The position numbers and the translations under genes were made by a program. A stretch of DNA of 64,000 bases, taken from contig NZ_JAJTMY010000004.1 of assembly GCF_021300615.1 (NCBI RefSeq), positions 62,001 through 126,000 of the forward strand. Direction: 5' to 3'. This stretch comes from Helicobacter anatolicus (GTDB taxonomy: Bacteria; Campylobacterota; Campylobacteria; Campylobacterales; Helicobacteraceae). The notes below the pieces were generated by a model. That model was given only the letters and a program-made list of their open reading frames with translations. It searched no databases and was not told where the DNA came from. Positions 8,201 through 17,863 of this stretch are shown here, piece by piece (the first letter of the stretch is position 1; each line of letters opens with the position of its first letter).

Positions 8201-9646
8201 CTATTCATACCCAAAAAAAGGATGAGTATCAAATAAAAAATGATCATAGATTTTAGATTTTTTCTTCATTTCTTCATTGATAATATTTTTTTCAAGTAAA
8301 GTTTTAGTAGGGGCATTTAAATCTACTCCTAAACCAATTTGATATCCCCTAACTTCTACACCCAAAGAATCTAAAATAGTAGGGAAAAAATCAAAATGAC
8401 TAATTTTTCTAGGATACATTGGATTAAATGTATGAAAAAAATGCGGATTAATAAAAACATTATAAATTTCTCGTTTTTTATCTGATGGGAAAAAATTCTG
8501 CACCATTGAGAGATGATCACCAACAATAAAAATTGTCGTATCTTTATAAAAATCCTGTTTTTTCAACCAAGCAACAAACTCGCCCACAATTTTATCTGTA
8601 CATACAATTGCATTTTTATAATTACTTTTAAAATTCTTTACACATTTATTGGGATCTACATACCCATCTTGCGCATGTGTATCAATTGTAAGAATATAAA
8701 GTGCAAAAGGAGTATTAGTGTTTTTGCCTAACTGCTCTAAAGCCTCTTTAGCATACATAAAAGTTAAATCATCTCTAATTCCCCAAAAGCCCTTATGATC
8801 TTTTGGTAAATTATTATTTTTCTTAAAATATGTATAATCCCTAATCTCCATATCTCCATGTGTCTTAATAAATGCACCAATACCGGAATATTTTTTCTTA
8901 TGCGGAAGCATAAATACTTGTCTATATCCCTCAGCTTGCAAAATATCTCCAAGACAAATAGCTCCGCCCAAAAAACTATTCATTCTTTTTCCCAAATCAT
9001 TTCCGCCAATTGGAATATTTAACGGGATTCCACAACTATAACCAACAATCCCTGCCATTGTCCATCCCACACCAAAAACTTGCCAAAAATCATTACCCCC
9101 CTCCCGCGATGTTAAAAGTCCATTAAAGCTATAATTATTCTTGGCAATTGCATCTAACTCTGGAATGAGATTTTGCCCCTTAAAATTTGCATAACTCGCC
9201 TCCATAGATTCTGTAAAAATCACAATTAAATTTTTCTTATGTTCAGGAAAAATAATCTGGCTTTTTTGTGGCTGCTTATAATATTTTTCATAAAACTCCC
9301 CATAACTTTCGATATTTTTTGCTTCAAAATAAAGCGTATCAAAATGCCAAAATTTTTGTGCAAGAATAATCCCTATAACCATCAATCCTGCAAAAACTAT
9401 TCTCTCAATCCATTTATGTGTATATTTCTTCACAAAAAAATATGCAAGACAAAAAACTATTATAGGCAAAACACAATCTTTTATAAAATCTAATATAATT
9501 ATTATTGGGATTCCATGAAGTAGTGGGCTTTTTAAATGAAATAAAATCTGCTCATATGTTAATACACCAAAGTTTCCAACGCTCCATTTCCCCAAACTTA
9601 CAATAAAAACAATACAGGCCACACAAAAAATTTTTAAATAAAACAT
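8201..9646 (-). CDS. OpgB/MdoB-like phosphoglycerol transferase
   Basis: A 481-residue membrane enzyme of the alkaline-phosphatase/sulfatase superfamily. Hydrophobic segments lie at about residues 5-20, 45-72 and 82-98. A large periplasmic domain follows with FTESMEASY (E146), WTMAGIVGYSCGIP (nucleophile probably T196), TIDTHAQDGY and VGDHLSM. These metal-site motifs resemble E. coli OpgB (MdoB) more than LtaS or EptA. OpgB transfers phosphoglycerol to periplasmic glucans; the acceptor here is unknown. A TTG 39 bases upstream could extend it, but the ATG at 9646 has TAGGGA at good spacing. Confidence 0.8.
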   Translation of the reverse strand: MFYLKIFCVACIVFIVSLGKWSVGNFGVLTYEQILFHLKSPLLHGIPIIIILDFIKDCVLPIIVFCLAYFFVKKYTHKWIERIVFAGLMVIGIILAQKFWHFDTLYFEAKNIESYGEFYEKYYKQPQKSQIIFPEHKKNLIVIFTESMEASYANFKGQNLIPELDAIAKNNYSFNGLLTSREGGNDFWQVFGVGWTMAGIVGYSCGIPLNIPIGGNDLGKRMNSFLGGAICLGDILQAEGYRQVFMLPHKKKYSGIGAFIKTHGDMEIRDYTYFKKNNNLPKDHKGFWGIRDDLTFMYAKEALEQLGKNTNTPFALYILTIDTHAQDGYVDPNKCVKNFKSNYKNAIVCTDKIVGEFVAWLKKQDFYKDTTIFIVGDHLSMVQNFFPSDKKREIYNVFINPHFFHTFNPMYPRKISHFDFFPTILDSLGVEVRGYQIGLGVDLNAPTKTLLEKNIINEEMKKKSKIYDHFLFDTHPFFGYE

Positions 9647-9815
9647 AAAAAAATCCCTATAAATTTTGATTAAAAAGAATGGCAAAAGTTGTCTTTATAA
9701 GAATTGGGTGGGCTTTGCATGTATTGCATAGATATTATTACAAAGCCATTAAACACAATTTTTGTAATTAAAACCCTAAATTGCTTAATTTAAGAAAATT
9801 TTTACAAATCTAAAA

Positions 9816-9849
9816 ATGGTGTAAAAATCAAAAATAATTTTTACACCAT
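9816..9849 (-). terminator. Rho-independent terminator after gatB
   Basis: Two perfect 13-bp arms (ATGGTGTAAAAAT and its complement) flank an 8-base loop. Read on the minus strand the hairpin starts inside the gatB stop region and is followed by TTTTTA. It is the best terminator in the window and should end the bamA-mqnC-M16-gatB transcript. Confidence 0.85.
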
Positions 9850-11276
9850 CAACCTAACTTTTGTTTTAGTAATTCATTCACTCTAGCAGGATTTGCACCC
9901 TTAGAATTTTTCATAACCTGACCTACAAAAAATCCAAATAATTTATCTTTACCACTTTTATATTCTTCAACTTTATCTTGATTAGAAGCCAAAACACTAT
10001 CAATAATTTCTAAAATCACTCCATCATCATTTACCTGCGCCAAGCCCATGGAATCAATCAAAGAATCCACATCTCCGCCTTTTTGCTCAACCAAAACATC
10101 TAAAATATCTTTGGCACTCTTGCCACTAATTTTACCTTCATCAATTCTTCTTACTAATGTAGCTAAAACCTGATAGCTAATTCCACAATTTTGTAAGGTA
10201 TTTTCCCCCTTAAGCCTTCCTAAAAGTTCAGTTGTAAGCCAAGTAACTGCACCTTTTGCACTAGCCCCCTCCTCAATCATTCCTTCAAAATAAAGTGCCA
10301 TATCCAAATCCCCAGTCAAAACCCCCGCATCACTCTCTTTGATTCCAAGTACTTTTACATAACGCTCTCTTTTTTCATCAGGCATTTCAGGAATATCACG
10401 ACCCTCCTGCATTAAACTTTCATCAATAAAAACAGGTAACAAATCAGGATCTGGAAAATAACGATAATCCGCTGCTTCTTCCTTACCTCTCATAGAACGC
10501 GTAACACCCTTAACAGTATCAAATAATCGCGTCTCCTGCACAACTTCAGAATCATATTTTCCACTCTCCCAAGCATCTCTTTGGCGTTCTACTTCATACT
10601 CAATTGCTTTTTGAATAAATTTAAAAGAATTGAGATTCTTAATCTCAACACGCGTATAAAATTTATCTTCACCCTTAGGTCGAATAGAAACATTTGCATC
10701 GCATCTAAAACTACCTTCCTGCATATTTGCATCACTAATACCCAAAAACCTTACAATAGAATGTAATTTTTTAAGATATGCAATTGCTTCATCACTACTA
10801 CGCATATCTGGCTCACTAACAATTTCCAAAAGTGGTGTACAAGCACGATTTAAATCTACTTTAGAAAAATCATTTTCATGAATATTTTTCCCTGCATCTT
10901 CTTCCATATGCGCTCTTGTTACGCCAATAATTTTTTTCTTGCCATTTACTTCAATTTCAATATTACCCCTACCTACAATCGGAATTTCAAACTGACTAAT
11001 TTGATAAGCCTTTGGCAAATCCGGATAAAAATAATTTTTTCTTGCAAAAATAGAATTTTGATTGATCTGTGCGTTAATTGCAGTGCCAAAAGAAATAGCC
11101 TTTTTTACTACCTCTTGATTTAAAACAGGTAATGCGCCAGGTAACCCCATACACACAGGACAAACATTTTTATTAGGTTCATCGCCAAAACTTGTTGCAC
11201 AACCACAAAAAATTTTTGTCTTAGTGTTTAGCTGAACATGCACCTCTAACCCTATAATTGTTTCAAAAACACTCAT
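9849..11276 (-). CDS. gatB: Asp-tRNA(Asn)/Glu-tRNA(Gln) amidotransferase subunit B
   Basis: A 475-residue subunit of GatCAB, which converts misacylated Glu-tRNA(Gln) or Asp-tRNA(Asn) to the correct amide form. The N-terminus [14 protein letters not shown], the zinc cysteines (C24, C26, C39, C42), the [14 protein letters not shown] motif and [13 protein letters not shown] are all conserved. A helical tail domain (YqeY-like) ends in [16 protein letters not shown]. The ATG overlaps the stop of the upstream M16 protease (ATGA). gatA and gatC are not nearby, which is usual in Helicobacter. Confidence 0.97.
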   Translation of the reverse strand: MSVFETIIGLEVHVQLNTKTKIFCGCATSFGDEPNKNVCPVCMGLPGALPVLNQEVVKKAISFGTAINAQINQNSIFARKNYFYPDLPKAYQISQFEIPIVGRGNIEIEVNGKKKIIGVTRAHMEEDAGKNIHENDFSKVDLNRACTPLLEIVSEPDMRSSDEAIAYLKKLHSIVRFLGISDANMQEGSFRCDANVSIRPKGEDKFYTRVEIKNLNSFKFIQKAIEYEVERQRDAWESGKYDSEVVQETRLFDTVKGVTRSMRGKEEAADYRYFPDPDLLPVFIDESLMQEGRDIPEMPDEKRERYVKVLGIKESDAGVLTGDLDMALYFEGMIEEGASAKGAVTWLTTELLGRLKGENTLQNCGISYQVLATLVRRIDEGKISGKSAKDILDVLVEQKGGDVDSLIDSMGLAQVNDDGVILEIIDSVLASNQDKVEEYKSGKDKLFGFFVGQVMKNSKGANPARVNELLKQKLG

Positions 11277-12565
11277 TTTTTCTCCTCTAAAGTTACAATA
11301 CTAAAGCTCAAATTATTTAATTCTGTATGTTTTTTAATATAAGCATTGATTTCTTCAAGACTAACTTCTTGAATTTGCTGCAATTGCGTCTTATTAAAAT
11401 CTAAGGGCAATCCCAAAAGATAATTAAAAAATTTTGCTTCCAATCTTTGCGAAAGCGTTTCCTCTCTTAGTGGCTGACTACCCAGTAAAAACTGCTTAGC
11501 ACTATCTAATTCCTCTTGCGTGATTCCATCTTGCACAAAACGTGCAACAATTTCTTTTACTAATGCAATAGCCTGTTCTTGATTTTCAAGCTTTGTTTGT
11601 AAATATCCAGAAGCATAGTTCATCATTTTTTCAATATTTATTCTTAAATATGCAGAATAGGCTAAACCTCTTTTTACACGAATTTCCTCCATAATCCTTG
11701 AACCAAAACCACTTGCCCCTAAAACAAAACTTAAAATTTTTGCTTTATAGCCTTCATCTTGTATATTTGTCAAATTAAAAGGTGCCCCAAAATAGATATA
11801 AGTTTGATCTGTTTGTTTATGCACTACTTTGGTTTGAGACTGCGCATTTGCATGATATTTCACAGAAGTATTGGGAATGCCTAGTGGCATTTTAGATAAA
11901 ATATTTTCCAAAGATTTTAAAAATTCATCTTTTTGAATATCTCCACCAAATGTAATCACCAATCTTGAAAGTGTAAAATTTTTATTAATAAGTCCTTTGA
12001 TATCTTCAAGGGTAATTTTATTTAAAGTAGCAGGAGTCATATTCTTAGCAAATGGAGTATTTTGAAAAAGCATTGCAGAAAGATTCTTACTTGCAATATA
12101 ATCAAAATCATTTTCCTTAATCAAAAGACGATTGATTGCATTTTCTTTAATTTTTTTCAAAGTTTCATCACTATAATTTGGATCATAAAGCAAATCACCC
12201 AAAAGTTTTAAAGCATCTCCTTGTTTTTCTTTCAAAAATTGAACTTCTATATTTAAAGTCTCTGCCCCAGAAATCGCACTAATCTCAATTGCTCTCTTAT
12301 CTAATTCTTCTGAAAACTTAATCACACCTAATGTTTTTGTCCCCTCATTTAACAAGCTAGCACTCAAAAGGCTTAAACCCGATAATTCACCATCATTAAC
12401 ACTCCCTCCTCCCAAAAAACTTAAACGCAAAAATCCCACAGGAATAAGAGATGAGTGTTCAAAAATTACAGGAATTTGTTGATTATTAATTTTTATATAA
12501 CTTACTTCATTTGCTTGCATATTCACTCCTAAAAACAATACAAAAACTAAAAATATTTTCTTCAT
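11273..12565 (-). CDS. Secreted M16-family peptidase homologue without the zinc motif
   Basis: A 430-residue protein with a signal peptide (residues 1-18) and two M16 half-domains. Where active M16 peptidases have HxxEH after the glycine-rich loop, this one reads [14 protein letters not shown], so no zinc site is visible. It keeps the C-terminal R/Y motif region ([21 protein letters not shown]). In two-subunit bacterial M16 peptidases the R/Y partner is the non-catalytic subunit. It corresponds to the protein between mqnC and gatB in H. pylori. A periplasmic location next to bamA suggests an envelope role, which is inference. Confidence 0.85.
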   Translation of the reverse strand: MKKIFLVFVLFLGVNMQANEVSYIKINNQQIPVIFEHSSLIPVGFLRLSFLGGGSVNDGELSGLSLLSASLLNEGTKTLGVIKFSEELDKRAIEISAISGAETLNIEVQFLKEKQGDALKLLGDLLYDPNYSDETLKKIKENAINRLLIKENDFDYIASKNLSAMLFQNTPFAKNMTPATLNKITLEDIKGLINKNFTLSRLVITFGGDIQKDEFLKSLENILSKMPLGIPNTSVKYHANAQSQTKVVHKQTDQTYIYFGAPFNLTNIQDEGYKAKILSFVLGASGFGSRIMEEIRVKRGLAYSAYLRINIEKMMNYASGYLQTKLENQEQAIALVKEIVARFVQDGITQEELDSAKQFLLGSQPLREETLSQRLEAKFFNYLLGLPLDFNKTQLQQIQEVSLEEINAYIKKHTELNNLSFSIVTLEEKK

Positions 12566-13612
12566 TTAATATCTTTCTAAAATTTCATAAGCAGTATTTC
12601 TTTTAGCTGGAAATTCTCCAGAATCTTTAATAAGACTTATCATTTCTTGTTGATTCATAGAATTTTTTGCACCTGCAGCCGCAACAACATTTTCTTCCAT
12701 CATTGTGCTTCCCAAATCATTTGCCCCAAAAAATAATGCAAGTTGACCAACATGAGAACCTTGCGTAACCCAAGAACTTTGGATATTTTTAAAATTGTCT
12801 AAGTAGATTCTACTACAAGCTAACAATCGCAAATAACGATTAGAAGAAGCTTTTTGTAAATGTGGCATTTTGGCCTTTAAGGGAGTATTATTAGGCTGAA
12901 AACTCCATAAAATAAATGCTCTAAAACCACCTGTTTCATCTTGCAAATCTCTAATTCTTTGCCAATGCTCAACAATATCTTCATCATTATCCACACTTCC
13001 AAACATCATTGTAGCAGTCGTTTTTATATCTAATTTATGCGCTTGTCTATGCACCTCAATCCACTCATCAGAATCTAATTTTTTTGGAGCAATAATATCT
13101 CTTACTCTATCACTAAGTATCTCTGCACCTGCCCCAGGAATTGAAGAAAGTCCCTTTGCCTTTAAACGCAGTAAGACTTCTTGAATACTTAAGTTGGAAA
13201 CTTTGGCAATATAGTTTATTTCGATAGCTGAAAATCCATGAATAGTGATCTGTGGATATTTTTTATGGATATGCTCTACCAATTCCTCATAATAATCAAT
13301 TTTTAATTTAGGATGGACACCACCTTGAAAAAGAATCTGTGTCCCACCAATCTCTAAAAGTTCATCAATTTTCTTATCAATATCTGCAAAACTCAAAATA
13401 TAGGCATCATCTTCATTAATTTTGCGCTTAAAGGCACAAAACTCACAATCTACCCAACAAATATTTGTGTAATTAATATTTCTATCCACAATAAAAGTGG
13501 TAATTTTTTCAGGATGCAATTCTTTTTTGATTGCATATGCTCTTTGGCCTAACTCTTTTAATGAGGCATTTCTCATCAAATCCAAGATCTCATCATTGCT
13601 TACTCTTGTCAT
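12566..13612 (-). CDS. mqnC: Cyclic dehypoxanthine futalosine synthase
   Basis: A 348-residue radical-SAM enzyme of the futalosine pathway to menaquinone. The iron-sulfur motif CWVDCEFC uses C52, C56 and C59, followed by the family's QGGVHP and GAGAEILSDRVRDII. A reading frame extends 33 codons further upstream to 13711, but that would overlap bamA by 89 bases. The ATG at 13612 has AAGGATAGGA in front and 10 bases between it and the bamA stop, so I chose it. It is in the bamA operon. Confidence 0.94.
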   Translation of the reverse strand: MTRVSNDEILDLMRNASLKELGQRAYAIKKELHPEKITTFIVDRNINYTNICWVDCEFCAFKRKINEDDAYILSFADIDKKIDELLEIGGTQILFQGGVHPKLKIDYYEELVEHIHKKYPQITIHGFSAIEINYIAKVSNLSIQEVLLRLKAKGLSSIPGAGAEILSDRVRDIIAPKKLDSDEWIEVHRQAHKLDIKTTATMMFGSVDNDEDIVEHWQRIRDLQDETGGFRAFILWSFQPNNTPLKAKMPHLQKASSNRYLRLLACSRIYLDNFKNIQSSWVTQGSHVGQLALFFGANDLGSTMMEENVVAAAGAKNSMNQQEMISLIKDSGEFPAKRNTAYEILERY

Positions 13613-13622
13613 ATTCCTATCC

Positions 13623-16037
13623 TTAAAAACGCGTTCCCAATGTAAATTCAAAACTTGAAGTAAGGTCACCTGGTTGCCTATTAAATGTTTTAATCGGAAA
13701 TACCAAAACAATAGGTCCCATCGGAGATACCCATTCTAATGCAACCCCAACTGCAGCCCGCCAAGTTGTCACACTCTCACCTTTTCCCAAAATACCAAAA
13801 TTTTTAAAATTCGCCAAATCTCTATCACCATTAGGATACACTCGATAGCTTAATAAACCATAATCAAAATAAGCAGATATTCTCATCTTTGCCGCTTCTA
13901 GCAATCCATAAGAAAGTTCTACAGAGTTAGTAAAAAGTCCATCGCCCCCCACCCATAAGCCAAACTCATCTTTAGGAGAAATCGATCCACTTCTAAAACC
14001 ACGAACGGTACTAACCCCACCAAGATAAAATGTGTTATTAATGGGTAAAAAACCTTCTTCACTATAACGGAAAAAATATCCCCCCTGCGCCTTGTAGCGT
14101 GCAATAAGATCAATCCCTGTTAGATTTTTAAGATGATAATATGCCGCAAATTTCGCATAAAGCTTTGTATTATAAACATGACCACCTATCCCATTAAACT
14201 GCGCATATCCTGAAGCGATAAATCCATTTTTTGGAAAATAATAATCATCTGTATTATCAAAACTAAGACTCGGAGTAATTGAACTTGTAATTGGTAAACT
14301 GTAATCTTTTTCCCAAAGTCCTCTTACAAAAAAAGGCCCTGCTATAGTATCCAAACTCCCTACAACTCTATTTTTTGAAGCATAATAACGCTCATAAAGC
14401 GGTGAGGTAAAATTAGATGTTTTTAAGATATTTAAATCATAGCCAATACTAGCTCTCAAAGTATTTGTCAATAATTTACCTATAGTAATACCAAAACCAC
14501 CATTTTGCTGTACATAATTATAATTTACAGAATATGTAGCATAGAGATTAAATGAAGCACTATAGTAGCTATCAAAAAGTCTAGGATTTGTAAGAGAAAT
14601 ATTCCCAGAAAAAGACTTACCGGCATTCTTGATTCCATAATAACTTAAACCAGATCCTGTGGAAATATTTGCATAAACACTTCCACTTTGCCCTGTACCA
14701 AAAAGATTTCTCTCACTAACTGTTCCATTGATCATCAAGCCCCCATAACTTCCATATCCCATACCAAATTGTAACTCACCTGTCCTACCTTCTGATACAT
14801 TAACCACAAGATCCATAGAACCTTCATTGATTCTTTTTTGATCGATTTTAACACTCTCAAAAAAACCTAGTCTTCTTAATGCATTCTCCGAAGAAATAAT
14901 CTTGGTTAAAGAATAAGTCTCTCCAGGTCCCAGTAAAATCTCCCTCCTAATGATGCGATCTGCGGTACGTGTATTCCCCGTAATAATCACATCTCCAATC
15001 TTGACTTTTTGTCCTACTTGAATATGATAAACAACCTTAACTTTTCCTTCTTCTTCATTTTTATCCAAATCAGGAGAAACGACTGCATAAGCATAACCAT
15101 GATCTGCAATGGCTTGTTTTAACAATTGCGCATCTGCTCTTAAATCCTCAATATTAAAAATTTTTCCTATCTTCACACGAGAAATTTTTTTAAGCTTGGC
15201 AATAGATTCTACTTCGTTATCAATTTTAATATCAATATCAGAAACACTATATTGTTTTCCTTCATCAATTTTATAATAAAGCGATGCACTAGAATTTGAA
15301 AAATTAGTACTCAAAAATGGTGAAGATACTTTTGCATCTAAAAAACCATGTCGCATATAAACATCTTGGATACGCATACCATCAAATTCTAATTCTTGCA
15401 AACGTAATTTCCCATCATTTCTCCCCCACAAAAATCCCAAAAATTGTTTCTTTTTATTTGCAGACAAAGATTCTAAATCTCTAATAGGAAGCTTATTCCT
15501 TCCATCATAAAAGGCATGTGTAATATAAATTGTATCTCCACGATTTACATCAAAAGTAATTGCATAAACCCCTGCGCTAATTTCTGTTTTTATTAGCTGA
15601 ATGGTCGTACCATAATACCCTTGTACTTCCAAAATAGTTTGTAAAATCTCTTTTGCTTGATCTAGTTTTTGATCATCAAAAACATCACCTTTTTTTATGC
15701 TAATCTGCTTATACAATCCTTCTCTTTCTTGTTCAGTGCCATATCCTTTAATTTCCACACTAGCAACACGAGGTTTTTCTACAAAATGAAATACCAAAAT
15801 ACCCTTGTCAAAAGTTGCGTAAATATCTTTAAAATAACCCTGGTTATAAAGTTCTAATACAGCTTGATTGACTTTTTCCTTACTGAGTACATCACCTTTT
15901 TGTATCCCTGTAACTTCTTGAGCCAAGAGATCTGACATATATACTAGACCATCGTATTGCACTTCCAAGATCTTATCATCTGCATAACAATAGCCCATCC
16001 ATATCCCAATGGCTAATATTAAATATTTAATCTTCAA
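13623..16037 (-). CDS. bamA: Outer membrane assembly factor BamA
   Basis: An 804-residue Omp85 protein that inserts beta-barrel proteins into the outer membrane. The signal peptide (residues 1-19, ending CYA) is followed by POTRA repeats (about 20-420). The C-terminal 16-strand barrel ends in phenylalanine (FEFTLGTRF). The conserved loop-6 motif appears as VRGFRSGSI. The start is a TTG preceded by an in-frame stop, with AGGGG upstream; the next Met (residue 14) would destroy the signal peptide. It heads the operon with mqnC, the M16 protein and gatB. Confidence 0.95.
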   Translation of the reverse strand: MKIKYLILAIGIWMGYCYADDKILEVQYDGLVYMSDLLAQEVTGIQKGDVLSKEKVNQAVLELYNQGYFKDIYATFDKGILVFHFVEKPRVASVEIKGYGTEQEREGLYKQISIKKGDVFDDQKLDQAKEILQTILEVQGYYGTTIQLIKTEISAGVYAITFDVNRGDTIYITHAFYDGRNKLPIRDLESLSANKKKQFLGFLWGRNDGKLRLQELEFDGMRIQDVYMRHGFLDAKVSSPFLSTNFSNSSASLYYKIDEGKQYSVSDIDIKIDNEVESIAKLKKISRVKIGKIFNIEDLRADAQLLKQAIADHGYAYAVVSPDLDKNEEEGKVKVVYHIQVGQKVKIGDVIITGNTRTADRIIRREILLGPGETYSLTKIISSENALRRLGFFESVKIDQKRINEGSMDLVVNVSEGRTGELQFGMGYGSYGGLMINGTVSERNLFGTGQSGSVYANISTGSGLSYYGIKNAGKSFSGNISLTNPRLFDSYYSASFNLYATYSVNYNYVQQNGGFGITIGKLLTNTLRASIGYDLNILKTSNFTSPLYERYYASKNRVVGSLDTIAGPFFVRGLWEKDYSLPITSSITPSLSFDNTDDYYFPKNGFIASGYAQFNGIGGHVYNTKLYAKFAAYYHLKNLTGIDLIARYKAQGGYFFRYSEEGFLPINNTFYLGGVSTVRGFRSGSISPKDEFGLWVGGDGLFTNSVELSYGLLEAAKMRISAYFDYGLLSYRVYPNGDRDLANFKNFGILGKGESVTTWRAAVGVALEWVSPMGPIVLVFPIKTFNRQPGDLTSSFEFTLGTRF

Positions 16038-16077
16038 TCAAAAAGCCCCTAAATCACACAAGAAAAAATAAATGGAT

Positions 16078-16083
16078 ATTATA
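16078..16083 (-). promoter_or_regulatory. -10 box for the bamA operon
   Basis: TATAAT on the minus strand (context AATGTATAATATCC) lies 40 bases upstream of the bamA TTG start. The A/T-rich DNA before it would suit the weak -35 requirement of this group. Confidence 0.5.
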
Positions 16084-16179
16084 CATTATTATCCCTTTCT
16101 TTTTGTAAATACGACACTTTTCCACAAAAAAAATTAAAAAATATTTAATTTTTTGATTTAATTTTTTTATCATCATCTA

Positions 16180-16188
16180 TGTTACAAT
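16180..16188 (+). promoter_or_regulatory. Extended -10 element for tyrA
   Basis: TGTTACAAT has the TGn-TAnAAT form and ends 30 bases before the tyrA ATG at 16219. It would leave a short leader and would place the GTG at 16198 very close to the transcription start, supporting the ATG as the real start. Confidence 0.5.
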
Positions 16189-16218
16189 CTACAATTCGTG
16201 AAAGGGAAAAAAGGGAAA

Positions 16219-17046
16219 ATGCAAGCGGGTATTATTGGTCTTGGACTTATGGGAGGATCTCTAGGTATAGCACTTAAAGAAACAAGAATATTTAAAACAA
16301 TCTTAGGATATGACAATAATTCATTACATATGCAACAAGCACTATCCCTTGGACTTATTGATGAGTGCGTAAAATTTGAAGAGATTGCGCAATGTGATGC
16401 AATATTTTTAGCTATTCCGCTAGACTGCGTGATTGACACACTCAAATTACTACCACAAATTGCCAAGCACACCACAATTATTGATCTTAGTAGCGCGAAA
16501 GCAAATATCACGCGTGCAATTCCAGATAATATCAAAAAAAACTATATTGGCGCCCATCCTATGAGTGGAACAGAACAAAATGGACCAAAGGCTGCTATAA
16601 AAGATTTGTTCAAGAACAAAATTGTAATTTTAACTGATATTGAGGAAAGCGGGGAGTTTCAAGTTGCATTCTGCAAGGAAATTTTCATTACTATTGGTAT
16701 GCAAATTGTCAAGATGTCCAGCAAAGATCATGATAAACATATCGCACTTATCTCACATCTACCCCATGTTATTAGCTATGCACTTGCCAATACCGTCTTA
16801 ACACAAGAAAAAAAAGAGATAATTTTAACACTTATAGGTGGGGGATTTAAAGACATGAGTAGGATTTCAAAAAGCTCTCCAATTATGTGGAGGGATATTA
16901 TTAAACACAATAGGAAAAATGTATTAGAATCTTTAGAGTTATTTTTATATCAAATCCATCAAGCAAAAAACATGATAGAAAACAAAGATTATGCAAATCT
17001 ACAAGAGTGGATGAAGAAAGCAAACGAGTTGCAAAAATTTATGTAG
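16219..17046 (+). CDS. tyrA: Prephenate dehydrogenase
   Basis: A 275-residue NAD-dependent enzyme converting prephenate to 4-hydroxyphenylpyruvate for tyrosine synthesis. The Rossmann motif GLGLMGGSLG is at the N-terminus. LSSAKANITRAIP, GAHPMSGTEQNGP and LISHLPHVISYALAN are family motifs around the catalytic histidine. No chorismate mutase domain is fused. A GTG seven codons upstream (16198) is possible, but the ATG at 16219 has GGGAAA at good spacing. It ends near a hairpin shared with the convergent DinB-like gene. Confidence 0.93.
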   Translation: MQAGIIGLGLMGGSLGIALKETRIFKTILGYDNNSLHMQQALSLGLIDECVKFEEIAQCDAIFLAIPLDCVIDTLKLLPQIAKHTTIIDLSSAKANITRAIPDNIKKNYIGAHPMSGTEQNGPKAAIKDLFKNKIVILTDIEESGEFQVAFCKEIFITIGMQIVKMSSKDHDKHIALISHLPHVISYALANTVLTQEKKEIILTLIGGGFKDMSRISKSSPIMWRDIIKHNRKNVLESLELFLYQIHQAKNMIENKDYANLQEWMKKANELQKFM

Positions 17047-17073
17047 TTTATATTTATTTTACCTTATAAAATA

Positions 17074-17095
17074 TTAGACCCAAAAAAGGGTCTAA
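17074..17095. terminator. Bidirectional hairpin between tyrA and the DinB-like gene
   Basis: TTAGACCC-aaaaaa-GGGTCTAA forms a perfect 8-bp stem with a 6-base loop between two convergent genes. The minus-strand side is followed by TATTTTAT, a modest U-rich tail. It probably ends both transcripts. Confidence 0.7.
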
Positions 17096-17099
17096 ATGA

Positions 17100-17618
17100 T
17101 TACATCATTAGCATCCCCGCAAAATTATTTGATACACCCAAAATATCCAACATAGCAGAAATTTCACCACGATGATGTGTGTTATGATTTAAAAAAGTTA
17201 GCAAAAGTTGTGCGCGGTTTTTTGTAATAGAAAAACTCCCGATCTCTAGTTTTGTATCCTTGTCAAAATCACTCATATTTTCAATAATTTCAATCATCTT
17301 AGAATCCACTTTTTGTACTACCATTTTTAATGCTGCAAGATTATTTTTATATTCTGATTTTAAAACAAAATCTGCTTCCAAAAATGACATTATTTCTTGT
17401 ATGCAGATATTTTTATCTGCAAGGCCTGAAAAATTTCTTGCAAAGAAAACAATAGAACTTGTCAAATAATGTTCAATTGTTCCTAAAATGCTTTTATAAT
17501 ATGTCCCCATATTATGTGTTAAAATTTTAGAATCTATTTGTTCCAGTAACGCAAAAAGATTACTATTTGCATATTGATTATATTTTGCTTGTAATAAAAT
17601 TATATTTTTTTCCATCAT
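17100..17618 (-). CDS. DinB-family putative metal-dependent protein
   Basis: A 172-residue four-helix-bundle protein of the DinB/YfiT group. A histidine in GTIEHYL (around residue 49) and two in NHNTHHRGEI near the C-terminus form the likely metal-binding triad. Members are usually thiol-dependent transferases or hydrolases; the reaction here cannot be told. It begins ATGATG after AAGGAG. It looks like a single-gene unit, with decayed DNA directly upstream. Confidence 0.85.
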   Translation of the reverse strand: MMEKNIILLQAKYNQYANSNLFALLEQIDSKILTHNMGTYYKSILGTIEHYLTSSIVFFARNFSGLADKNICIQEIMSFLEADFVLKSEYKNNLAALKMVVQKVDSKMIEIIENMSDFDKDTKLEIGSFSITKNRAQLLLTFLNHNTHHRGEISAMLDILGVSNNFAGMLMM

Positions 17619-17675
17619 AAAACTCCTTAGTTTTTAAAACTATATCTAGAATTTTAAAATCTCAAATAAATATAC

Positions 17676-17863
17676 TTAATATATAAATGATATACCTAAA
17701 TTAAATGTCAAACTCTTTGAATTTTCAGCTTTTATCCATAGGGGAAAATAATAGCGTAATCCAAAATTCATTCCCCAAATATCCTAAAAAAATACTAAAG
17801 TCCCACATCTACATAAGAAACAAAGTCAAGGTGCTCAATTCCTATAAGCCCACCGCCTCCAAT
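17676..17863 (-). pseudogene. C-terminal remnant of an outer membrane beta-barrel protein
   Basis: Minus-strand reading gives IGGGGLIGIEHLDFVSYVDV, then a stop and a frame change, then GMNFGLRYYFPLW and finally SLTFNLGISFIY with a stop at 17676. An alternating aromatic last strand ending in Tyr is typical of Helicobacter outer membrane proteins. The piece is only about 60 codons, holds an internal TAG and a frameshift, and has no upstream part. It overlaps the 3' end of the lipoprotein pseudogene, so it looks like the scar of a deletion that joined two former genes. Confidence 0.5.

Noticed and set aside
9650-9815. Inverted GGCTTTG/CAAAGCC pair in the OpgB-gatB gap as a riboswitch
   Set aside because: A 7-bp stem with a loop of nearly 30 bases and no known aptamer pattern is not enough.
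13613-13711. 33-codon N-terminal extension of mqnC
   Set aside because: It lies inside the bamA 3' end, has no ribosome site and is not part of the radical-SAM family start.
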